A stretch of 64,000 nt of DNA from Miscanthus floridulus (GCF_019320115.1 NC_089583.1:78059739-78123738), one strand, 5' to 3'. Shown: positions 34,404 through 45,809, counted from the stretch's first letter. The notes: generated by a model not told the origin, from the letters alone. Numbers and translations are program-made.

Positions 34404-36350
34404 GGTGCGGAGGCCCTCGCAAGCAAAGTTTTGGCTACCACCATTCGTCTTCCGTTCACGGCTTCCATTGCATGAGGGTCTTCTAGTGTAGTCATCCGGC
34501 ATTTTGGGTATGACTTTTCTATAATGGTGCGCGGTTGGCGCATTCGTTTTGCCATTTTGCTACTTTTTTGCTTTTCTTTTCATTCGAATTGAAATGTGCT
34601 TCGTCCACCTAGCCCAGTGCTCGTGGGTGCGTGTTTTAGCCTAGGGGCTAGCCCGCGGGGCTAAAAGGTGCACGATCCATTAGAGCGATGAGGTGACAAG
34701 GGTAGGTCGTAGATCTGGCATGATGTGATAAAAAAGCGATCGAGCGGCAAAATTTGGAAATTTCTTTCCTTTTGGCTCCGTTGCCTTGTTTGAGCGAGTT
34801 CTCCATTTCCTTTAGACCTGTGCGAGCGGGAAATCGAGGCACGGGTCATCGGCTTGTTAGGACGAGAGACGTGATCGGAAAGAGTTGGAAGTGGGTTGGT
34901 CGCTAGGACGATGGCAAACAGTGTTGCGTCGTCGGCTGTGCATGTGTACCTATGTGTGTAGCTCCCGTGAGTGAGTCATGTCCGACTACGTGCGTGAGTT
35001 GAATCGAGTCACTCGGGAGTTAAGCACTACTAGGACGAGATGTATGGGCATCCTGCTATCTAGTTTGCTCTACGTATTGGCTCTGGTTCTAGCTCTCTGG
35101 TACTTGTGGGTGAGCCTACATGTGTATGTGGATGTGCTTGGGTAGAACGGCTAGAGTCAAAGCTGATGTAACTGACCGATGTGTCGAAAGCCATCGCAGA
35201 TCTAGCCATAGTTGCTCAGGGCACGGCGAGCCCCCAAGCGCTTGTCCGTGGCAAAGTTGTTCCAATCTCTGGGCTGCAAGCTGATGAGGGCATTTCTTTA
35301 GTGCTTGGAATGGTCGCAGCTAGCGTGAATCGACCTCTCGGACGGCTTTGGGTCGATCTCTATCGACTCGACATCCTTGGTGGGCTCACGAGCCCCCGAG
35401 GGTGACTTCTTTGAGTTTGGCTCGCTGTAGCTTCTGACCGGGGAGGCTCTTACGTTATGGTGCTTGAGCCTTCATGGCGTGATGCCATCACGGTCGTCGC
35501 ATCCCCGCCTCTGGGTGCGGTTGGTGCTCTTGATGAAGAGCTGGTGTGATCTGCCACCGTGGAAGTGGGTTCTGAGGGCTATGTGGTTCGGTCCGCTCGA
35601 CGCAGCGCACTCAGAAAGCCCACCTCCTCAGATGCACGTGCCTCTGAATGAAGGCTGACAGTTTGCTATAACATGACGGGTGGCTCGTTTGCTGTGCAGG
35701 ACCTGGTCCTGGCTCTGGGCTTGGCCTTGCGAGGGATGGCATTAAATAGCCACCCAATCAATAATGACGACGCCGCATGGCGGAGGGTGATTTCATCGTT
35801 CTCGTGTGCCCTGACACGCTGCACTCCACTTTTGTGGAGGCCCTGCTCGGGTCATGGCTCTACCGTCGGATCTAGGCTTCCCACGTGGTTGACCTAGATG
35901 AGGTAGAAGCTGGTGATGGGTGCTAACCCATTGGTTTGAGCGATCTCGTGGTTCCCTATAAGGATGTGGCCACTGCGGGCCATTCCTCGGGCGAGCTCGC
36001 CGTGAGCCATGGGCCTCTGGCTTCCTAGGTAGAAGTCTTGGCTATGGCCAGTGATGAGAGAGGGTGTTGGTCCCCTTATGTAGGTGAACTCTAGGATGCA
36101 GCTCCCGAGGATAGTTCTGAGAGTGTGTCTGTCGTGGACCGTAGAATCTAGATCTCTAGGGTGGAGGTTTGGGCCATAGCTCAAGGTGGACGCGGGCGTT
36201 GGCCCTTTGACGGCGATGAACTCATAGTTTTCGTGGAGGATGTGGCCGTCGTGTGCCATTCCAGGAGCGAGTCCACCGGTGGTGCAAGGAGCCATCGCTT
36301 CCTTCTCAAGAAATTGGAGTGCGCGACTGTCCCCTACTAGCCACGCCAAC
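34404..36350 (-). other. Gypsy-1 internal region near the 5' LTR, no gag or pol recognised
   Basis: Reading leftward from the PBS, this is where gag would start. I see only fragmented short frames on both strands and no capsid, zinc-knuckle, protease or RT motif. The region is GC-moderate and non-repetitive within the window. It may be untranslated leader or captured sequence. Confidence 0.5.
36331..36348 (-). other. Gypsy-1 probable primer-binding site
   Basis: The minus strand reads TGGCGTGGCTAGTAGGGG two bases inside the right LTR. It resembles the TGGCGCGCCAGGTAGGGG form seen in grass gypsy elements, but the priming tRNA cannot be named with confidence. Confidence 0.6.
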
Positions 36351-37559
36351 TGTCGGTGTTTTGTAAACCGGACTAGTAAATTTATACGGTTGCCGCGCTG
36401 CTCTAGGAAGACGATGATAACATCCAAAAGACACGAGGAGCTATACTGGTTTAGGTCGGAGCCCTACATCCAGTCTCAGAGATGATCGAGTGCGTGTTTC
36501 TCACTTGAATGCTTTGAAGTTTTTACAGTGGGGGTGCAAGAATGGTCGAAGAGGTTGGAGAGCTAGAGTTAGGAGATGGACTACCTGAAGAGAAGCTCCA
36601 GGGGCCTTGCTATGATAGAGAATGAGTTAAATGGTAGAGGATGAGAATGTCTGGAGATGGTGCCCTGGCTGCCATTATATAGAGTTCGGGGCCAGGGCAT
36701 TTACAAAGTAGTAGGTTCTCCCAGTCGAAGGGTCGTGAGCCTGAGGGAGGGCCTAGCTACCTTGGCTTGCAAGCTACGCCATCTTGAGGTACACGTCCGG
36801 ACGTGGTTGTCATCATGGTCTTGTGGCCACGTCGCAGTATGGTGTGGCGTGGTGCTACTATGTCGGTCGTGGCAGCAATATAGGCATGCTAGTGGTTCGC
36901 AAGCCGTCATGTGTGACGTGATTTCCGTCGTGGCCTTCGTCATCATCTCCTGGTTTCCCGAGGCGTCGTACATGAGTTGGTAGCCGCCCATAGGTCGTCG
37001 ATACCTGGTTAACATGAGGAGCTAAGGGCCACGATTCCAATCGTTGGGGTCATGGCTTCGCCGATCTGGATGGCCTCTAAGTCAAGGCTCTCGTCGTGGA
37101 TCCCATTCCATAGTGGGTGGAGTCGTACCTTTGTCTTGTCGGACCGTATTTGGACGGTGGGTTCCGTACCGGTCGTCACCGTCGTGCGGTGTTGTCTTGT
37201 CTGTGCAGTGTGGCACAGAGATGGCATCTGATCGGACCGAGGTGACCGTTGTCCCCTCGGTCCTTGCGGGGTCAGTGCGGCGTGCTTGTTCTTGTCAGAG
37301 CAGGCACGCTTGGCTGGGCTCGACCTCTCCCCATTCCCTCCGGGGATTGTGACGGGGAAGAGGTCATGCGCCTTTCGAGCGCCGTGCGGCTAAGGCAAGA
37401 GGAAGGGGTCGTGGCTGACCCCGGCCTTAGCGTCCGGCCTGGTTCACTTGGCTTAGCTGGGCCTCGGTCGTTCGGGCCTTCGCTAGTTGAGATTTTGCGG
37501 GCCGCGTGGCCTGTTAATTAATCGATGCCTTGGAAGACCCTGGGGTTATGACCCCGACA
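36351..37559 (-). repeat. Gypsy-1 right LTR (5' LTR)
   Basis: Starts TGTCGGTGTTTTG and ends GACCCCGACA with an intact CA terminus. It aligns throughout with 22075-23285. Frames inside are not genes. Confidence 0.9.
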
Positions 37560-37564
37560 CATAG

Positions 37565-38010
37565 CTTGCAAGGAAATCAGTTGCACATCCACGTCATGCA
37601 CGTGTTTAAGAGAAACGGAATCTGTTGAAAGAGATCAAGAGGGATCGAAAACAGCTGTAACTCTTCCCTGCTCTCGTGAAAAATAAATAAAAACTGGACG
37701 GAGGACAAAAGAAAAATAAAATAGAAACGAAACCAACAAACTTCTCGTGGTATAGAAGGTAAGATTAGAGTAAGATAAGGTTTGCCTAATTTTAATTTTT
37801 ATTATTTTTCTATTTAGATTCGGATTCCTATTTAGCTTAGCATTCGTAATCTATGTCCAAGCCATGCATATTATGCCATATAAAAAAAAACATGAGGCCG
37901 TGAAGAGACCACCATAGAATTCCACATTCACTTGGTTAGTTAGAGGAGGACCGGATTGAAAAAAAATAGGAGAGAAATTGTGCCTCTTTAATATTAGGTA
38001 TAGATATTTT
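37565..38010. repeat. Dispersed grass repeat, right part, continuation of 21476-22074
   Basis: After the gypsy-1 target duplication the sequence is AT-rich and ends CTCTTTAATATTAGGTATAG followed by AT. This is a characteristic end of the dispersed repeat whose start is at 21476. The two halves would adjoin if gypsy-1 were absent. Class unknown. Confidence 0.45.
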
Positions 38011-38855
38011 TCCCCCAGAATTGTTACTTGATCTATTCTATCCACCAGGAGGCATACTCTAGTCCGTTATGATTTCTGCTGTTCAACGAGTCAATCAATA
38101 ATCTCAACTTTAAGCAAATATATAAGAGTGATAATGATGTTTATGATGCACAATAAATATTGTTAAATATATTTTTTTATAAATTTGGATAAACAACTAT
38201 TGATAATATTTTTTTAATAAATTTACATCAACTTACTAAAGATTGGCTTAGCTCAAACCTAAATTTTTTTTAGATCATTGCAAGGCATAACTTTAACAGT
38301 GACATTTGGGTATACTCGTTTTTCATTTTTATTTCCATGCGTGGATAACAGAACGAATAACAGAGAGCGGACATCTTAGCTCCACCCACTTCGCCATGTG
38401 CAACTAGGAAGGCGAAACCAAAGCCGTTCTTCTCTCACACGAGACACGAGCGAAATGCGAACACGATAGAATAGTAGAATAGATCCGTGTTGACGTAAAT
38501 CCGGGCCCGTGCGTGCTTACACACCCGACTTTGTATTCTTATACGGAGTATTACCCAAAACAAGCAGAATTGAAGAAGGCACCGAGCGCGCGCTCTTCGT
38601 TTCGTTTAAACCCCCACGAGGCCACGACACGAGGGAGACGGAGAATGACGCGTACAGTGACGACACACGGGTGACGCTGTGCTCCGTGACGATACTGTAC
38701 AGCGAGCCACGCGCGTGGCTTCTCGTATCCCGACCGGTCACGGCACGTCGGGGTCGCGCTCCACTTTTTTTCCACTCAATTGCGTCACAATTTTCACGAC
38801 GCCCCGGCCCGTCGTCGTCCACCCTTCAGCGGCTTCGCCCCTTCCGGCCTTCCCC
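38011..38855 (+). promoter_or_regulatory. Upstream region of the WRKY gene
   Basis: AT-rich to about 38330, then GC-rich towards the gene. A W-box core (AGTCAA, TTGACT on the other strand) is at 38089-38094, and a TTGACGT ACGT-type element is at 38490-38496. Group IIa WRKY genes are often WRKY-regulated, so these sites are plausible but unproven. Confidence 0.4.
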
Positions 38856-38861
38856 TATAAA
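38856..38861 (+). promoter_or_regulatory. TATA box of the WRKY gene
   Basis: CTATAAACC in a GC-rich setting, 117 bases before the first ATG. A start site near 38890 would give a leader of about 80 bases. Confidence 0.7.
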
Positions 38862-38972
38862 CCACGCCCTTCCCGCGGAAAGCATTCGTGGCGATCCGAG
38901 TGTCCTGACTCCATCCTACACGAGCACTGCAGGCTCGCTTACGCGGAGAGACAGACGCCGCGCAGGTCATCG

Positions 38973-39421
38973 ATGCTGCTCATGGACTCGGCGCGCCGCG
39001 CCGGCTGCTCCCCGGTCTGCTTGGACCTCAGCGTCGGCCTTTCGCCGTCGTCGCCGGGGAGCAGCCCGGAAACGACAGCTGACACCGAGAGGCTTGACCG
39101 TCCGCCCGCCGCTGGCTGCAGGGTGACATCGTCCCTGTCTGAGGAGCAGGTAACTGACTGACCAGACCGACCGTGCCTGTCTGTCTTCCTCGCCGCTCCA
39201 TCGGCTTCCTTGCTTCGCGTCGTCCGGTCCCTGAATCTATCGGTGGTGTGACTGTGACAGGCCAAGACTCTGGAGGCCAGGCTCACCCAGGTCAGCGAGG
39301 AGAACCGGCGGCTCACCGAGATGATCGCCTACCTCTACGCCAGCCAGGTCGCGCGGCAGAGCCCCGACAGCAGCAGGAAGAGGAGCAGGGACAGCCTGGA
39401 GCCGTCAAATTCGAGCGACGC

Positions 39422-39455
<34 letters not shown>

Positions 39456-40177
39456 GGCAACACCAAGGCCGAGCCCGACCATGCCGTCGAGAGCGCCCTC
39501 AGCGACGAGGGCACGTGCAGGCGGATCAAGGTCACCAGGGTCTGCACCCGGATCGACCCCGCCGACACCACGCTCACCGTCAAAGACGGCTACCAATGGC
39601 GAAAGTACGGCCAGAAGGTGACCCGCGACAACCCGTCCCCGAGAGCCTACTTCCGCTGCGCATACGCGCCCTCCTGCCCCGTCAAGAAGAAGGTACTAAT
39701 TTAATTTCACGCATTTTCGCGGTGATCGATCGTCGGCCGCCTCATTACGGCGACTTCTTTTTCAGTCTGTCGCTAATGATACAGTAACTCTGTTCCTTGG
39801 AACAGGTGCAGAGGAGCGCGGAGGACAGCACCTTGCTGGTGGCCACGTACGAGGGCGAGCACAACCACCCGAGCCCGACCCGCGCCGGCGAGCTTCCCAT
39901 CGCCGCCTCCGCCACGGCGAGCGGGCCAGTGCCGTGCTCCATCTCCATGAACTCCTCCGGCCCGACCATCACGCTGGACCTCACCAAGAACGGAGGGGGC
40001 GGCGTGCGGGTGCTCGACGCCGCCGAGGCGCCCGACCTCAAGAAGCTGTGCCAGGAGATCGCATCGCCGGATTTCCGGACGGCGCTGGTGGGTCAGATGG
40101 CGCGCTCGCTGACCAAGGATCCCAAGTTCACCGACGCGCTGGCTGCCGCGATCCTGCAACAGCTGCCGGACTACTAG
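38973..40177 (+). CDS. Group IIa WRKY transcription factor, WRKY76/WRKY62-like
   Basis: Exons are 38973-39149, 39261-39692 and 39806-40177, all joined in phase 0, giving 326 residues, about the length of rice WRKY76. An alternative start at 38982 (MDSARRAG) matches the family N-terminus better; neither ATG has a strong context. Order: N-terminal [14 protein letters not shown] motif, leucine-zipper coiled coil (about 62-85), basic RKRSRD signal (about 98-103), an Asn-Gly repeat, then the WRKY domain. WRKYGQK is at 172-178, and zinc ligands are C192, C198, H222 and H224 (CX5CX23HXH). The second intron falls at KKK/VQR, the V-type position of groups IIa/IIb. The protein binds W-boxes in the nucleus. 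Rice relatives act as repressors in defence and stress responses. All key residues are intact. Confidence 0.95.
39423..39452 (+). repeat. AACGGC hexanucleotide repeat in the WRKY coding exon
   Basis: Five tandem AACGGC units encode alternating Asn-Gly between the coiled coil and the WRKY domain. Being in multiples of six, length changes keep the frame and would only alter linker length. Confidence 0.93.
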
Positions 40178-40806
40178 TGCGGTAGTGCCTAGCGTCCCCC
40201 CTGTTTTTAGTACTTCAGAGTGTCCGTCTTCGAACAGCGGTTCTTTCATCATCAGGAAAGAGAAACCTTGGTCGGAACAGTTTTAAGTTTACCGAGATTA
40301 GAGCCAAATCTCCCTCAAATCTATATTCGTAATTTGAAGTTTCTTTGTTCTGGTTCGGATCTGAACTGTACTAGCACTGTACATTTCACATGTCCATAGA
40401 CCATAGTTCCATCACGAATTTAAATAAGGGCCATTATCAAATATGACAACAGCTTTCTTTTATCTGAATTTGATCCGTCTAGGTATCTATGACCAAAATT
40501 GCACTACGATTTCCACAAAAAATACATCCTCCACAAGATTTATCCTCAACATCTTACGGTGTTTGGAGTAAAGTTTGATTAAAGGATGTGTGGGTGATTA
40601 ATTAGTCTGAATATAGCCACAAGCTTGAAATGCATCTTTTGCTCAAATCGTGATTCGGATTTGATCTCATTTGTATGTTTTACATTTTTTTTATGCAGAA
40701 GTCGACATTCTCAAAGTATATGCAACAACCAATTGATTCAATATCTGCGTTTTACATTCGTACAACATTTGTACAATATCTTTGTTTTCCATTTGTACAA
40801 TAATTT
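40178..40806 (+). other. WRKY 3' untranslated region and intergenic sequence
   Basis: AT-rich sequence after the stop codon. Possible polyadenylation-type signals such as TTTAAATAAGG occur near 40418. A cluster of TTTGTACAATA-like phrases is at 40755-40803. No further gene is seen. Confidence 0.5.
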
Positions 40807-40820
40807 AAGATCCAATATCG
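40807..40820. repeat. LINE target-site duplication, left copy
   Basis: AAGATCCAATATCG, repeated exactly at 43286-43299. A 14-bp duplication is typical of LINE insertion. Confidence 0.9.
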
Positions 40821-43285
40821 ACTCCATTCAGCGAGGAAGAGGTTAAAATGGCAGTTTTTATATGGAACATAACAAAGCACCTGGTCTGGATAGTTTTCCC
40901 GCTGAATTTTACAAATTCTTTTGGAAGGTTGTAAAGCCGGATTTATTGAACTTTTTTATGAATTCCGTGCCGAGAGGCTGCCTATTCATATCCTAAATTT
41001 TGGAGTAATTACATTACTACCAAAGATTATTGATGCGGCCCAGATACAACAATATAGGCCAATATGTTTATTAAATGTCAGCTTTAAGATTTTTACGAAA
41101 GTGCTAAATAATAGAATTTTGAAAGTGGCAGATAAGCTGATAGGACCGTCGCAGACGGCCTTTATCCCAGTTCGCTATATCATGGAAGGAGTTGTGATGT
41201 TGCATGAAACGATTCATGAGTTGCATAGGAAACAACAAGATGATGTGATCTTAAAACTAGACTTTGAAAAAATATACGATAAATTAAAGTGGCCTTTTAT
41301 AGAACATGTCCTCATAATGAAAGGATTCTCACCAACTTGGTCTGAATGGATTTCAAAAGTCATGTGTAGAGGGAGTGTTGCACTAAAGGTCAATGATAAT
41401 ATAGGCCATTATTTCCAAACTAGGAAAAGAGTGCGGCAGGGGATCCATTATCTCCAATCCTATTTAATATAGTGGTTGACATGCTGGCTATCCTTATTTC
41501 ACGAGCTAAAGAGGTTGAACAAATTTAAGGTTGTTTCGCATTTGGTAGATGAGGGACTTTCAGTCCTTCAGTATGCAGATGACACTGTTATCTTTATAGA
41601 CAATTGAGAGGGTCAAAAACATGAAGCTTTTATTTTGTGCTTTTGAACAGCTATCAAGACTCAAGATCAGTTTTTATAAAAACGAAATGTTTTGCTATGA
41701 GCGGCCAAAGCCAATCGAAACAAATATGCACAATTTTTTGGTGTGATTTAGGGTTGTTCCCGTTTAGGTATCTAGGAATTCATATGCATCATAGAAAACT
41801 CAGGAATAAGGACTAAAAATATTGAAGAAAGATTTCAAAAGAGGCTGAATTATTAGAGAAATAAGATGTTGTTGGTAGGAGGGAAGCTTGTTCTAATTAA
41901 CTCTGTTTTGAGTAGTCTCTCCATGTTCATGCTTTCTTTTTTTAAATACCTAGAGGGGTTCTGAACAAGTTGGATTATTTTAGGTCATGGTTTTTTAGCA
42001 GATTGATGAACATAAGAAAAAATATAGATTGACTAAGTGGGAGATACTATATACGCTGAAAGATCAAGAAGGGTTGGGAGTCCTCAATTTAGATGTTCAT
42101 AACAAGTGTCTCCTAAGCAAATGGCTTTTTAAGTTGCTGAATAGAGATGGGGTTTGACAACATTTGCTTAGGAATAAATATCTAAGGGACAAAACTTTGA
42201 CATAGGTTCAATACATGCCCGGAGACTCCTAGTTTTGGGCTAGCCTCATGAAGGACAAGGGGGAGTTTCTCTCGTTAGACAAGTTTGATCTAGGTGATGG
42301 GTCTCAAGTGCAATTTTGGGAGGACTCGTGGATAAGACCACGTCCACTAAAATCTCTCTTTCCCGTACTATATAATATTGTTAGGAGAAAAGACGCATCT
42401 GTAAGAATGGTGTTGTCTATGACACCGTTAAACGTGGCTTTTAGGAGATCTCTAGTAGATGTTAATTTACAAGCGTGGTATGATGTGGTCGCTATGGTTG
42501 CAGATGTACAATTAACAAACCAAATGGATCGTTTTGTGTGGGGGCTTCATCAGAATGGGTTGTTTTCAGTCAAATCCATGTATAGAGCCTTATTAGGAGC
42601 CAAAGCTATACCATATAACATATTAATCTGGAAACTAAAACTACCTCTCAAAATTAAAGTTTTTATGTGGTGGCAAGGAGATAGAAAGTGTTGTTTCTGT
42701 TCTTCAGACGAGTCTATACAACATTTACTCTTAGACTGTCATTTTGCTAAATTCATGTGGCGAATTGTTCATGTTTCCTTTAATTTAATATCTCTAACTA
42801 GCGTACACAATTTGTTTACAGGCTGGTTAGAAGGAATAAATAGAAAACTAAAATCTCATATTCCTGTGGGGTGCAAGTGCAATTTGTTGTGTGATATGGT
42901 TAACCCAAAATGATATAGTTAACCCAAAATGATATAGTTTTTAACAAGGTCTCAGCACCATCTTATTTGCAGGTTATTTTCAGAGGAACCTACTAGACCA
43001 GGTCCTGGTCCCTATTACAGGAGGAGGGGATCGTCAAATGATGAAGATGGGATGCAGGAATATTGAGACAACCGCGATGGAGGTGTTTGCAAGACACGGT
43101 TGGAGATTTAGCAGTATAATTGCTTTATAGATATCGATTTTGGAAACGTTTCTTTTATTTCCTGTGGCTCAAAACTTTGTTTTTGAGATTCTATGGACCG
43201 CAGTGCTCGTGTTTATAATAAGAGACAGGTATATACATTGGTCGATGTAGAAGTTGAGATATTAATATATTTCTTTTTTAAAAAA
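40821..43285 (+). mobile_element. 5'-truncated LINE (L1-type non-LTR retrotransposon)
   Basis: Bounded by a perfect 14-bp duplication and ending in an A tract (43280-43287) after TTTTTT. The element begins abruptly within RT coding sequence, as expected of 5' truncation during target-primed reverse transcription. It is about 2.5 kb. It encodes RT and a zf-RVT C-terminal region, both broken by frameshifts and stops. Confidence 0.93.
40826..42913 (+). pseudogene. LINE ORF2 remnant: reverse transcriptase and zf-RVT region
   Basis: Frames encode RT blocks in order: a PFSEEEVK start, then a GPDGFPAEFYK-like region, VITLLPKIIDAA with YRPICLLNVSFKIFTKVLNNR (in 40921-41472), and LKLDFEKIYDKL. The catalytic YADD (QYADDTVIF) is at 41571-41582 in a shifted frame. 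The C-terminal frame 42248-42913 carries the WEDSWI, W-rich and CCFCSSDESIQHLLLDC segments of a zf-RVT domain. Frame changes near 41450 and several stops between 41500 and 42240 inactivate it. No endonuclease or ORF1 region remains. Confidence 0.9.
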
Positions 43286-43299
43286 AAGATCCAATATCG
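43286..43299. repeat. LINE target-site duplication, right copy
   Basis: Exact copy of 40807-40820, directly following the A tract. Confidence 0.9.
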
Positions 43300-43522
43300 G
43301 CTTAACTCAATTAATTCGGTCATCCCCATGTTCTATCATTTGTAATGCGTAAAATTATGCAACCTTTGTCCGGGATCGATTGCACAACAGAATCCATAGT
43401 TTAATACAAGTTCACATCACACTAAAAGTACTTAAATTTACATCAAATGTTTTCTTCCACACTTAGTTTAGCACAAAGCACATATCCATACATCAGAGTT
43501 CTACTACTGAAAGCTTAACATA

Positions 43523-43782
43523 CTCCCTATGTCCCTTTATATTTGTCGCTATGGAAAATGTACGGGTCAATCTTTCTCAACTTTAACTAAGTTTATCCAA
43601 AATATTAGTAATATTTCTATCTCTAAATAAATTTACTACGAAAATATATTCAACGATCTATCTAATGATACTAAGTATATACCGTAAACGTTAATATTTT
43701 CTTATATAAATTTTATCAAAGTTGAGTACAATTGACTTTTCAGTCAGTAAAATGACAAATAAAAATGGACGGATGGAGGAAG
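43523..43782. mobile_element. Stowaway-type MITE
   Basis: Left terminus CTCCCTATGTCCC after TA. The right terminus inverted reads CTTCCTCCATCCGTCC. These are diverged Stowaway/Mariner ends (consensus CTCCCTCCGTCC, TA target). The internal sequence is AT-rich with matching inverted sequence (TTATATTTGTC and GACAAATAAAA). The right TA is lost. Confidence 0.8.
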
Positions 43783-44304
43783 TTTGATACATTCTTATGG
43801 CGCATACGACACCAATAAGCTACATCTCACATGGAGGGCACCCTAGTACTCCAAACTGTCGAGGGATTGGGGCATAGAAATATCCATAACTAGGAGCGTC
43901 CTCACCTGCAAAACTCCAACCGTAGTATCATGAGTATACGAGTGTACTTAGTATGACTTATAAATAAGTAATAAAAAAGAATTATGTACTTAGCATTAGT
44001 AAGAAATAAAAGTTGGTTTTATGTTTATACGAAAGAGTAAAGTTGTCTATGCTCTAACCATAAGCATGGCATAGTTTAACAGTTATGAGCAACAAGCAAT
44101 TGAAGCTCGACCTCTCACGAGTCTTTCCACAAATTAACTCTACTCAGAAGCTAGAAGACATGAGCAAGATCATGATAAAGTAACTTTGTAGAGGGGTATA
44201 TGTTTTACCCACGAAACACCTCACAGCCCATACGGCTTGTCGGTGCATAACGAGTAACTCGAGCATTGACCTTTCTCGAATCCGACCAAATCGTCTTATT
44301 TAGT
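43783..44304. other. Intergenic, no gene recognised
   Basis: AT-rich sequence between two MITE-like segments. No open frame of note. Confidence 0.5.
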
Positions 44305-44460
44305 ATTCCCTCCGTTCTGACATTTTAGGTTTTTAGATACATAACTTTTGCTATGAATATAGATATACATTATGTCTAAATACATAGTAAAAATAATATA
44401 TCTAGAAAAAACAAAACTTATTATAATTGTCTATTTATAGGTTCATATTACATTTATATT
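44305..44460. mobile_element. Partial Stowaway-like MITE
   Basis: Begins TATTCCCTCCGTTCTGACAT, a Stowaway-type terminus, and runs into AT-rich sequence. No matching right terminus is seen, so only one end appears to survive. Confidence 0.5.
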
Positions 44461-44511
44461 GTTAATAAGAAACTAAAGTTAAATTATTTTTTGAATGCAA
44501 TATTAGATTAA

Positions 44512-44725
44512 GGGTATGTTTGGATAAAGGGCTAATTAGTAGCTAGCTAAAAATTAATCAAATTAGCTCTAGCACATCCACACATAAAGGCTAAAAGATG
44601 AGCTAATTTTTATAGACAAATATTTAACTAGTTGTTAGCCAATTAGCTAGTCAACCTTAACTAATTTAAGCTAATTTTTAGCCTAACAAGCAAATAGCCT
44701 TAGCCCTAGCTCATCAAACAGGCCC
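44512..44725. mobile_element. Tourist-like MITE with TAA duplication
   Basis: Left end GGGTATGTTTGGAT, right end inverted GGGCCTGTTTGATG. The target TAA flanks both sides (44509-44511 and 44726-44728). It is 214 bp, and the internal GCTAATTAG-like phrases are repeated in both orientations. Confidence 0.8.
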
Positions 44726-44930
44726 TAAATCTGACCATCATAGTTTAAATCCCTCAATACCCATGGCCACTACTGACGCTAGAGCCGAGGTCCCTACGGG
44801 AACCTCCAAGAGGCAACCACCATCCATCTCACGCGGGGTGAGCCAAATCAATGAAACTAATATGGATGAAAAGAATTTAGGAGAGATTTTTGTTTAGAAT
44901 AGTCCGATATAAAAACATTAGGAAATTAAT

Positions 44931-45112
44931 GGCCTGTTTGGACCCATTAACTACTAATAGTTAGCTAGTTAATATGTTATAACTATTATTAGCTGCTATT
45001 GGCTATTTTGGTTTAACTACTAAAATAGTTATTAGTTGATTATAATTATCTATAATCTGTTTGAATCCACATAACTAATCATTAGCAGCTAATTACCATC
45101 TCAACAGGGCCT
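44931..45112. mobile_element. Tourist-like MITE, diverged
   Basis: Left end GGCCTGTTTGGACCC, right end inverted GGCCCTGTTGAGATGG. The interior is AT-rich with ACTAATAGTTAG-type phrases in both orientations. No clear target duplication. Confidence 0.55.
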
Positions 45113-45530
45113 ACATTTAGGAGAACTCTAATCTAGTCTCAAGCGGCAACCTGACAAAGAGGTTTCACTCACTTCCCGTCGAAATCTGTACCCCTCCAAA
45201 TTGACGAGAACTTTACCAGCCCTGGACGGCGGAAAGAAGTTGTCATTGGCTCCATACCTGGCATTTAGCATAGGCCCAAACTCAGCCCAGCCCATATAAC
45301 GAAAGCGTTCTGGTTCTTTCAGCGGCCTGCTGCCAAAGCCCAAAGGTGCTACAAGGCGAATGCTGATCCTCTCACCAAGAAAACAAGGCGAATGAGGATC
45401 AAGGCTAACAAGTGACAACTACTTTAGTCCGGAGAGCCCATGTTGGGCTATTTGACAGAGGTTTTGCCGGCTTCGGCTCCACCGGCCACCGCTTTAACTC
45501 TGTTTTTTTTTCTTTGAGAATACGCTTTCG
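45113..45530. other. Intergenic, unrecognised minus-strand open frame
   Basis: A minus-strand frame of 96 codons (45128-45418) has fairly even amino-acid use but no recognisable domain, splice partners or promoter. I do not call it a gene. Confidence 0.35.
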
Positions 45531-45623
45531 TCCTGTTCGCTGGGCTTATAAGTCGTATTTTTTCAGCCAACGAACAGTATTTTTCTCTCACAACAAATCA
45601 GTCAACAGTACTTTCGAACAGGG
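45531..45623. mobile_element. Very short hAT-like MITE
   Basis: Left end TCCTGTTCGCTGG and right end inverted CCCTGTTCGAAAG bracket 93 bases containing GCTTATAAG and CAGCCAACGAACAG. The composition resembles short hAT-derived MITEs of grasses. The target duplication is not clear. Confidence 0.5.
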
Positions 45624-45775
45624 CATTTAACTCTATTGCCGCTGCTGGCTTGGGACGGATGATGGAGTAGGTGAGTCGCGAGGCGCTCAATAGAAGGGCT
45701 GTTTCTTGTGGCCTTGTGGGCCATTCATCCGTGGGCTTTTGGTCCAATTAGACAGTGGGCTCTACATGTACACTA

Positions 45776-45809
45776 TATATATATATAAAGAGAGAGAGAG
45801 AGAGAGAGG
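45776..45809. repeat. TA then GA microsatellite
   Basis: ATATATATATA is followed closely by about ten AG units. A simple sequence repeat, likely length-variable. Confidence 0.9.

Larger units (their letters stand above)
22075..37559 (-). mobile_element. Ty3/gypsy LTR retrotransposon (gypsy-1), pol-less, hosts a nested element
   Basis: LTRs of about 1.21 kb lie at 22075-23285 and 36351-37559. The flanks are TATAG on the left and CATAG on the right, a 5-bp target duplication with one mismatch. A polypurine tract (minus strand GCTCGGGGGCTAC) adjoins the left LTR and a PBS-like TGGCGTGGCTAGTAGGGG adjoins the right LTR, so the element is transcribed leftward. No gag or pol can be recognised on the minus strand. 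Instead the internal region carries a plus-strand gene (24964-34403) that is split by a second gypsy element. Antisense additional ORFs next to the 3' LTR are known in the Tat lineage, which this resembles. Confidence 0.88.

Noticed and set aside
35894..37352. Frames up to 177 codons overlapping the gypsy-1 right LTR
   Set aside because: The same sequence recurs in the left LTR, and LTRs are non-coding. The frames are not conserved between the two copies.
39335..40252. Minus-strand frames of 82-159 codons over the WRKY exons
   Set aside because: Shadows of the WRKY gene. The plus strand has intact catalytic and zinc-binding residues and splice sites.
45128..45418. Minus-strand 96-codon frame with balanced composition
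   Set aside because: No recognisable domain, promoter or splice partner. It lies between MITEs and could be chance or a gene fragment.
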